Part shown: one piece after another, positions 58,342 to 64,000 of the stretch | Numbering within the stretch: position 1 is the stretch's first letter | How the letters are laid out: the number at the start of each line of letters is the position of its first letter | Source: Ahrensia sp. | Lineage (GTDB): Bacteria; Pseudomonadota; Alphaproteobacteria; Rhizobiales; Rhizobiaceae | Length of the DNA stretch: 64,000 nucleotides | Direction of reading: 5' to 3' | Assembly: GCA_002706335.1 (NCBI GenBank) | Contig: PAKZ01000009.1 | Location: 310,001-374,000 of the forward strand | Made by a program: the position numbers and the translations under genes | The notes under the pieces: generated by a model | Told to the model about the DNA's origin: nothing | Databases searched by the model: none | Seen by the model: the letters and a program-made list of their open reading frames with translations, nothing else

Positions 58342-58977
58342 AGATTGTCCTTAACTGTTCCATTCGGCAGAGCGAGACTGATCGGCCGAGCGTCGTCAAC
58401 GGTTCGAAAAAACGCTTTAGATTGACCGCAAATCGTGTGTGCGACGACTCTTCTCATGGAGAATTCACAGTTTATAGCCCATATTCTCCCGGTTCTCTGG
58501 GGATATCCGGTCCACTGCTGGCCAGACGTCAATGGCGATAGCAACCAGATCCTGCAGTACGCGGGCTTACCGAGAATAGCTGTGGGGACGAGCGCATCGT
58601 GTCCGATCTTGAGCTCGGTAGTCTCGGTTCTTCCCGGTATTTGCTCGGGTAAGTCACGGCGGAGAAACCCACGGCCACCCCTCGCTCCGGGCCTCTGTCC
58701 AGATGGCTTTTCCGCTTGCCAGGCATTTGGCCGCTCGATAGGTCTGACAATGCCGAGAAAACGCTTCTATCGGACTCCCGCGATCGTCGCTTGATACGTG
58801 ACGTTATCTGCCAACAATCTGAACTATATCGCATTTTCACTTATGGAGAGCGGGTACCCACACGGTTGCGTCCCCGCACTCGCTATGGGATGAGCTTCGC
58901 AAAATGAGGCGGGGCGCGCGAATGCCGCGTGTCAGATCCGCCCAAAAGCGGGAACAGCCTGTCGCCGGACGTGCCCG
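58342..58977. other. Gene-free stretch between the pyruvyl transferase and RgpF-like genes
   Basis: 636 bases, divergent promoter region for two polysaccharide genes. Only unconvincing short frames are present; no transposase, repeat or RNA was recognised. Probably decayed accessory DNA. Confidence 0.5.
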
Positions 58978-60171
58978 ATGACGGTCGAGCGGGTTCGCGG
59001 AACTCTCGCGAGTATGGGGCAAGGTGTGCAAAACATCCCGTTCTGGAAATTACGGAGAGAAGCGGCGCGCCCCTTTCTCCAGGCGAAGTCGCGGATCGCC
59101 ACAACGTTCTCCACGCCCTATCACGATCTCGTCCTCGCGAGGAAAAGGACCACAAGCCCGGGCCGCTTGCCGGAGCGGGACAGGATCGCGATCTTCGTCA
59201 TCTTCCCGCACAAAGGCCTCGCAGCGTCTCACCTGAGAACGATCCGGCATCTAGCGGATAAGGGCTACGCACCGCTGGTGGTGTCGAACCTGCCACTCGG
59301 AGACGCTGAACGTGAACAGGTGCTGGCACGGTGTTGGCGGCTGATCGAACGGCCCAATTACGGTTATGATTTCGGGGCATATCGCGACGGGATCCTCTCC
59401 ATCGGCGAGCAGCTCGGCCGATTGCAGCGCCTCGTCCTCGTCAATGATTCCTGCTGGTATCCCCTGCCCGGATCGGATGACTGGCTCGGAAAGGCGGAGG
59501 CGCTGGGCCTTGACTTTGTCGGAGCGTCGGCGAGCCATGCTGTGGACATTCTGGACGTCGACGATCTGGACCGGATGACATGGCATTTCGATATGGCTCG
59601 GAAAGACTCTCACTACGGTTCGTTTGCGCTTTCCCTGTCCGGCCGCGTCACGTCCGATCGGCGGTTTTTGCGCTTCTGGAAACGGCTTGTTCTGTCCAAC
59701 CTGAAGGAGAAGGTCGTCAGACACGGAGAAATAGGACTGACACATTGGGCACTGCGCCACGGTTTCTCGCATGGCGCGGTCTATGACGCACGCCGGCTGG
59801 ATGAGGAATTTCGCGCCTTGCCTCCTGACGTACTTCTCCACATGGTCGAGCGGCTGGTCCCGGCCGGCGACCGGCAATCTTACGCGAAGAAGAAAGACAT
59901 ACTGCGTTCCGCGAGATCGGACGGAATCGATCGGGACCGGCTGGAAAAATTCGCCCTTCTCGTCGTCGCGCGTCTTGGAATGTCCTATTCGCTTGCCGAT
60001 TACCTGATCGAAAGGCACAGCTTTCCTTTCCTGAAGAAATCGCCGCTCTGGCTCGACGCCGAATCGTCGCGCATACTTCTGGAAATCACTGAGGAGATGG
60101 GGCCTGAAGCCGATTATATCCTCGCCGAAGCGCGAGAGCTTGTTCCTGACCGAATGGCTTCGATCGCATAG
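58978..60171 (+). CDS. Rhamnan synthesis protein F (RgpF)-like protein
   Basis: 397 residues, RgpF/PF05045-type domain found in rhamnose-glucose polysaccharide synthesis loci. Characteristic strings: RIAIFVIFPHKGLAASHLRT, RPNYGYDFGAYRDGILSIGE, RLVLVNDSCWYPLPGSDDWL and HYGSFALSLSGRV. The N-terminal 60 residues are basic and not conserved. Start ATG 58978 is used; ATG 59014 is possible. Likely a glycosyltransferase, single gene on the plus strand. GC content is back to chromosome level, unlike the preceding three genes. Confidence 0.83.
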   Translation: MTVERVRGTLASMGQGVQNIPFWKLRREAARPFLQAKSRIATTFSTPYHDLVLARKRTTSPGRLPERDRIAIFVIFPHKGLAASHLRTIRHLADKGYAPLVVSNLPLGDAEREQVLARCWRLIERPNYGYDFGAYRDGILSIGEQLGRLQRLVLVNDSCWYPLPGSDDWLGKAEALGLDFVGASASHAVDILDVDDLDRMTWHFDMARKDSHYGSFALSLSGRVTSDRRFLRFWKRLVLSNLKEKVVRHGEIGLTHWALRHGFSHGAVYDARRLDEEFRALPPDVLLHMVERLVPAGDRQSYAKKKDILRSARSDGIDRDRLEKFALLVVARLGMSYSLADYLIERHSFPFLKKSPLWLDAESSRILLEITEEMGPEADYILAEARELVPDRMASIA

Positions 60172-60286
60172 CGGGAAGCCGGTGCGCGACCGTCTCTCCG
60201 ATCAGGGCACGAATTCCTCTGTGCTTTCGGCAAGTCTGGCGTAAAACGAACGCGGCCCGAATTGTCGAGCCGAGCAGGAGAACCAA

Positions 60287-61915
60287 ATGCCGAAGCCGGG
60301 ATCCCTGATGGGTCTCTTCAAGAACCAGACATTCGCCATGCTCTGGTTCGCTTCGCTGGCGTCCAATTTCGGAGGGCTGGTGCAGGCGGTCGGCGCTGCA
60401 TGGATGATGACCGAGCTGACGTCGTCGGAAAGCATGGTCGCCCTCGTCCAGACCTCCGTGACATTGCCGATCATGGTCTTCTCGCTGATCGCCGGCGTCT
60501 TCGCCGACAATTTCGACCGGCGCAAGGTCATGCTCGTCGCGCAGGGCTTCATGTTCGTCGTTTCGATCGTGCTGACCGTGCTGGCGCTTGAGGGCCTCTT
60601 GTCGCCCTGGCTGCTGCTTTCCTTCACCTTCCTGATCGGCTGCGGCACTGCGCTGCATAACCCGTCATGGCAGGCATCGATGGGCGACATCGTCTCGCGC
60701 GACGAACTACCGGCGGCGGTCTCGCTCAATTCCATGGGCTTCAATATCATGCGCTCGGTCGGCCCGGCGGCGGGCGGTGCCATCGTCGCAATTGCCGGCG
60801 CGGCCGCCGCCTTTGCGGTCAATGCGGCGAGCTATGTGGCGATCATTGCCGCCCTGTTCCGCTGGCATCCGGCAACCCAGCCCAGCACGCTGCCGCGCGA
60901 GCCCTTCGGCAGCGCCTTCCAGGCGGGACTGCGTTACGTTGCCATGTCGCCGAACCTGATGAAGGTGATCCTGCGCGGCTTCGTCTTCGGCGTTTCGGCC
61001 GTCGCCCTGCAAGCGCTCCTGCCCGTGGTCGTGCGCGACAATCTCGATGGCGACGCGCTTGTCTTCGGCACGCTGCTCGGCTGTTTCGGCTTCGGCGCGG
61101 TCGTCGGCGCGCTGGTCAACGCCGAATTGCGCGCCCGCTTCCACAACGAGCTGATCGTGCGGATCGGTTTCGCCGGCTTTGCGCTGAGCAGCTTCGTGCT
61201 CGCGGTCAGCTCCTGGACAATGCTCTCGGCGGCGGCCCTGCTGCTTGCCGGCGCATGCTGGGTCGTCTCGCTGTCGCTCTTCAACGTCACCATGCAGATG
61301 TCGACGCCGCGCTGGGTCGTCGGCCGCGCGCTGGCGCTCTACCAGACCGGGACCTTCGGCGGCATGGCGATCGGCTCCTGGCTGTGGGGCGCGCTGTCGG
61401 AGACCATCGGCACCAATGGCGCACTGACCGGCGCCGCGCTGGTGCTGCTCGGCGGCGCTATGATCGGCTTCTTCCTGCCGCTGCCCGATTTCGGCCAGCT
61501 CAACCTGAACCCGCTGAACCGCTTCACCGAACCGCCCCTGCGGCTCGATCTCACCCAGCGAAGCGGGCCGATCATGATCATGGTCGATTACGAGATCGCC
61601 CAGGAGGACGTGCAGGAGTTCCTCGCCACCATGACGCTGCGCCGCCGCATTCGCATTCGCGACGGCGCGCAGCAATGGGCGCTGCTGCGCGACCTGGAAA
61701 ACCCCGACCTGTGGACCGAGACCTATCACGTGCCGACCTGGGTCGAATATATCCGCCACAACCAGCGCCGCACCCAGTCCGACGCGGAAGTGACGGAAAA
61801 GCTGCTGGCGCTGCACAAGGGGCCGACCCCGCTCCACGTCCACCGCATGATCGAACGCCAGACCGTTACGCCGCTCGACGACATGCCGCGCGTGATCCGC
61901 GACGACCCGCTCTGA
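60287..61915 (+). CDS. MFS transporter with C-terminal monooxygenase-like domain
   Basis: 542 residues. Residues 1-410 form an MFS permease of the EntS/MFS_3 type with 12 helices: FAMLWFASLASNFGGLVQAV near the start, DNFDRRKVMLVAQGFMF as the A-motif region between helices 2 and 3, and WVVGRALALYQTGTFGGMAI. The last 110 residues (from RSGPIMIMVDYEIAQEDVQE) are a soluble ferredoxin-like domain, similar to antibiotic-biosynthesis monooxygenases, usual in this MFS subfamily. Substrate unknown; relatives export siderophores or drugs. Confidence 0.88.
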   Translation: MPKPGSLMGLFKNQTFAMLWFASLASNFGGLVQAVGAAWMMTELTSSESMVALVQTSVTLPIMVFSLIAGVFADNFDRRKVMLVAQGFMFVVSIVLTVLALEGLLSPWLLLSFTFLIGCGTALHNPSWQASMGDIVSRDELPAAVSLNSMGFNIMRSVGPAAGGAIVAIAGAAAAFAVNAASYVAIIAALFRWHPATQPSTLPREPFGSAFQAGLRYVAMSPNLMKVILRGFVFGVSAVALQALLPVVVRDNLDGDALVFGTLLGCFGFGAVVGALVNAELRARFHNELIVRIGFAGFALSSFVLAVSSWTMLSAAALLLAGACWVVSLSLFNVTMQMSTPRWVVGRALALYQTGTFGGMAIGSWLWGALSETIGTNGALTGAALVLLGGAMIGFFLPLPDFGQLNLNPLNRFTEPPLRLDLTQRSGPIMIMVDYEIAQEDVQEFLATMTLRRRIRIRDGAQQWALLRDLENPDLWTETYHVPTWVEYIRHNQRRTQSDAEVTEKLLALHKGPTPLHVHRMIERQTVTPLDDMPRVIRDDPL

Positions 61916-62035
61916 CGGCTCGCCGCGCCGGCGGTTTTACCCAATATGACAGTTCTGTGTCACGGGACGGCAAGACAGTGCGTTTCCGGGACGACACGCT
62001 TGCCTCGCGCGATTTTCTCGTGTGTGAGTTCGGGC

Positions 62036-63532
62036 ATGACGGGCCTGCTGCTGCGTGCCGCCCTGTTTGCATTGCTGGCGCTGGCGGCGCTGAACGAAAC
62101 CGAGATCGCCTCCCTGCTCTTCGCGGATCCTTCGCGAGGCGTCGCCCAGGCGTATTCGCTGACGCTACGCAGCTTGACATGGTTTGCCGGCGCCTTCGTG
62201 GTGATCGCGGCGCTTGAGATCTTCTTCTGGAAGGGTGTCGTCGCCCGCCTCGCCCGCCATCCCGTGCCGGCGCTCCTCAAGAGCGTTGTCGCGCTGATCG
62301 TCCTGGCCATCACCGCGACTTTCGTCATCTCCTTCGTCTTCAACCGCGACGTCACGGCCGTCTGGGCGACTTCCGGCGTGCTCGGCATCGTGCTCGGTTT
62401 CGCCCTGCGCAACATGATCCAGGACATCTTCACCGGCATCGCGCTCAATCTCGACGGGTCGATCCGGGAAGGCGACTGGATCACCCTGCACCATCGCGAT
62501 TTCACGGCCGAGCAATATGGCAAGATGCTCGATATCGGCTGGCGCGTCTGCCGGGGGCAGCTCGAAAACAACAATGTCGTCATCGTGCCCAATGGCATGC
62601 TCGGCATGATGGCGATCACCAATTTCGCCCATTCCGACCACGTCTCGCGGCTGCAGACGGAGATTACCATCGATTTCGATGTACCGCCGGAGCGTGCCCG
62701 GCGCATCCTTCTGGCCGGCGCGACCGCCGCCGCCACCGAAAAGGGCATCCTCGCCGATCCGCCGCCGGCCGTGCTGATCGGCGAACCGGGAGAGCATGGC
62801 GTCTGCTACATCGTGCGCTTCTGGGGCAAGGTCGACCAGCGCTCGCCCTCGGCGCTGCGCGACGCGGTGATGACGCATCTGCTCCGCCAGTTGCACATCG
62901 CCGGGCTGACCCCTGCCCTGCCGAAGGAAGACATTTTCATCGACCGGCGGCCCAAACGCCTTCTCGACCATGCCGGCGACGGCGACCGGCTCGCAATCCT
63001 GTCCCGCACCGACATCTTTGCCGGCGCGCTGGAGAAACCCGAACTCGTCGAAATGGCGAAGAAATCCGCCATCCGCCAGTTCGCGCCGGGCGACGCATTG
63101 GTCCGCCAGGGCGAAGACGGCACCTCCCTCTTCGTCGTCGCCGAAGGCATTCTCGACGTCCATATCGAAGGGCCGGACGGCCGTCCGCTCAAGGTCGGAC
63201 ACATCCTCGCCGGCGAGATCTTCGGCGAGATGTCGCTGCTCACCGGCGCACCGCGCTCCGCGACCGTCACCGCCTCCACGGGCGTCGTCGCCTATGAGAT
63301 CACGCGCGATCTGTTCGAGACGATCCTGAACAGGCGGCCCGGCATTGCCGAGGAGATCAGCCGTCTCGTCGCCCGCCGCCAGGCGGCGACCGCGGGCGCG
63401 GCCAGCACGCAGCCGCCCGCCGATGTCGAGAGCCAGGAAAAGCTCCTGAAACAGCGCATCCTCGACGGCATGGCGAAGGTGTTCGCCGGCCTCGCCCGCA
63501 CGTCCCCTCCGGGCCCTGCCGTTCAAGCCTGA
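62036..63532 (+). CDS. Mechanosensitive ion channel (MscS) with cyclic nucleotide-binding domain
   Basis: 498 residues. Four N-terminal helices are followed by the MscS core: GVLGIVLGFALRNMIQDIFT forms the pore helix and IALNLDGSIREGDWI the following beta domain; GQLENNNVVIVPNGMLG is family-typical. From about residue 345 a cyclic-nucleotide-binding domain follows, FAPGDALVRQGEDGTSLFVV then the phosphate cassette GEIFGEMSLLTGAPRSATV. The RSA of the cassette (arginine) is intact, so it could bind a cyclic nucleotide. The start MTGLLLRAALFALL at 62036 is preferred to an upstream in-frame ATG because the helix starts there. Confidence 0.88.
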   Translation: MTGLLLRAALFALLALAALNETEIASLLFADPSRGVAQAYSLTLRSLTWFAGAFVVIAALEIFFWKGVVARLARHPVPALLKSVVALIVLAITATFVISFVFNRDVTAVWATSGVLGIVLGFALRNMIQDIFTGIALNLDGSIREGDWITLHHRDFTAEQYGKMLDIGWRVCRGQLENNNVVIVPNGMLGMMAITNFAHSDHVSRLQTEITIDFDVPPERARRILLAGATAAATEKGILADPPPAVLIGEPGEHGVCYIVRFWGKVDQRSPSALRDAVMTHLLRQLHIAGLTPALPKEDIFIDRRPKRLLDHAGDGDRLAILSRTDIFAGALEKPELVEMAKKSAIRQFAPGDALVRQGEDGTSLFVVAEGILDVHIEGPDGRPLKVGHILAGEIFGEMSLLTGAPRSATVTASTGVVAYEITRDLFETILNRRPGIAEEISRLVARRQAATAGAASTQPPADVESQEKLLKQRILDGMAKVFAGLARTSPPGPAVQA

Positions 63533-63598
63533 TGCGAGACCTTTAACAAGCGCGGCCGATGCGCTACCAGACAAGACCTTCGTAGAACGAGTTCTGTC

Positions 63599-64000
63599 AT
63601 GCCCTCGAAAACCATCGACCACGCCTTTACCGCGCGCAGCCTGACCGGCGGAGCGACCGACCCGACCCATGCCGGAGCCCTTTCCTTCATGCGGCGCAAA
63701 TATACGAAAAACCTCAAGGGCGCGGACGCCGTCGTCTGGGGCATTCCCTTCGACGCCGCCGTCTCCAACCGGCCGGGCGCGCGCTTCGGCCCGCAGGCGA
63801 TCCGGCGCGCCTCGGCGATCATGGACAACGATCCGCAATACCCTTTCCAGCGCGACCTGTTCGAGCACCTCGCGGTGATCGACTATGGCGACTGCCTGCT
63901 CGACTACGGCAATCACCAGAAGACCCCGGCGACGATCGAGCGCGAGGCGACGAAGATCCTCAAATCCGGCGCTTTCCTCGTCACGCTCGGCGGCGACCAC
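63599..64000 (+). CDS. speB: Agmatinase/ureohydrolase family protein (5' part; runs off the right edge)
   Basis: 134 codons visible. The start MPSKTIDHAFTARSLTGGAT leads into VVWGIPFDAAVSNRPGARFG and PQAIRRAS, standard for agmatinase-like members, and the window ends exactly at the first manganese motif, TLGGDH. Family enzymes hydrolyse agmatine, guanidinobutyrate, proclavaminate or guanidine, so the symbol is provisional. It lies 66 bases after the channel gene. Confidence 0.8.
   Translation, partial: MPSKTIDHAFTARSLTGGATDPTHAGALSFMRRKYTKNLKGADAVVWGIPFDAAVSNRPGARFGPQAIRRASAIMDNDPQYPFQRDLFEHLAVIDYGDCLLDYGNHQKTPATIEREATKILKSGAFLVTLGGDH

Noticed and set aside
58435-58794. 119-codon plus-strand frame in the gap before the RgpF-like gene
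   Set aside because: No ribosome binding site, no domain, mixed composition; overlapping frames of similar length exist on the other strand.

Overview
The window is a stretch of a GC-rich alphaproteobacterial chromosome. Gene order and protein types point to Rhizobiales (Hyphomicrobiales), probably a Phyllobacteriaceae/Rhizobiaceae relative. The evidence is the single nuoA-N operon running into birA, rnj, mce, proS, lolC, lolD and dnaE; the block clpP-clpX-lon-hupB beside tRNA-Val and tRNA-Asp; the short ProRS type without the editing insertion; and NuoE with a helix-hairpin-helix tail. The genus assignment is inference.

Bases 1-25800 (all minus strand) are core genome. The 14-gene complex I operon (nuoA to nuoN, with an extra phasin-like/H3TH gene between nuoF and nuoG) leads into biotin ligase, RNase J, methylmalonyl-CoA epimerase and a DUF1467 membrane protein. 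Next come prolyl-tRNA synthetase, the LolCD lipoprotein exporter and the 5' part of dnaE, which runs off the left edge. Between lolD and dnaE sits an unlisted 28-codon membrane mini-gene with a strong ribosome binding site and a LexA-like box inside its promoter.

Bases 25800-34800 hold divergent tRNA-Asp and tRNA-Val genes with clear promoters, an orphan MurF-like ligase, a lipoprotein-type D-Ala-D-Ala carboxypeptidase, HU, Lon, ClpX and ClpP, with good intrinsic terminators.

Bases 35000-45600 are mixed metabolic and unknown genes: a cupin plus sarcosine-oxidase-like flavoenzyme, several secreted proteins of unknown function (two of them tandem paralogues), O-acetylhomoserine sulfhydrylase, a CoA-binding protein, a VOC protein, an AsnC regulator with a perfect palindrome in front of it, a Gate-domain transporter, an enoyl-CoA hydratase and a PaaI thioesterase.

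Bases 45650-51030 are a compact catabolic-looking unit: a divergent LysR regulator, a gamma-butyrobetaine-hydroxylase-like Fe/2OG dioxygenase, a class II aldolase, a 3-hydroxyisobutyrate-dehydrogenase-like enzyme and an aldehyde dehydrogenase, with overlapping or closely spaced genes. The substrate is unknown, and this is the best candidate here for an undescribed pathway.

Bases 51030-60200 start with rplM-rpsI and continue into an accessory surface-polysaccharide region (OafA-type acyltransferase, GT25, GT2-like, pyruvyl transferase, RgpF-like). A decayed second copy of the rpsI 3' end lies just downstream of the acyltransferase, so that gene is bracketed by rpsI sequence, which suggests insertion or duplication at this spot. 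Bases 60200-64000 carry an MFS exporter, a cyclic-nucleotide-binding MscS channel and the start of an agmatinase-family gene cut by the right edge. No IS element, phage gene or CRISPR array was seen.
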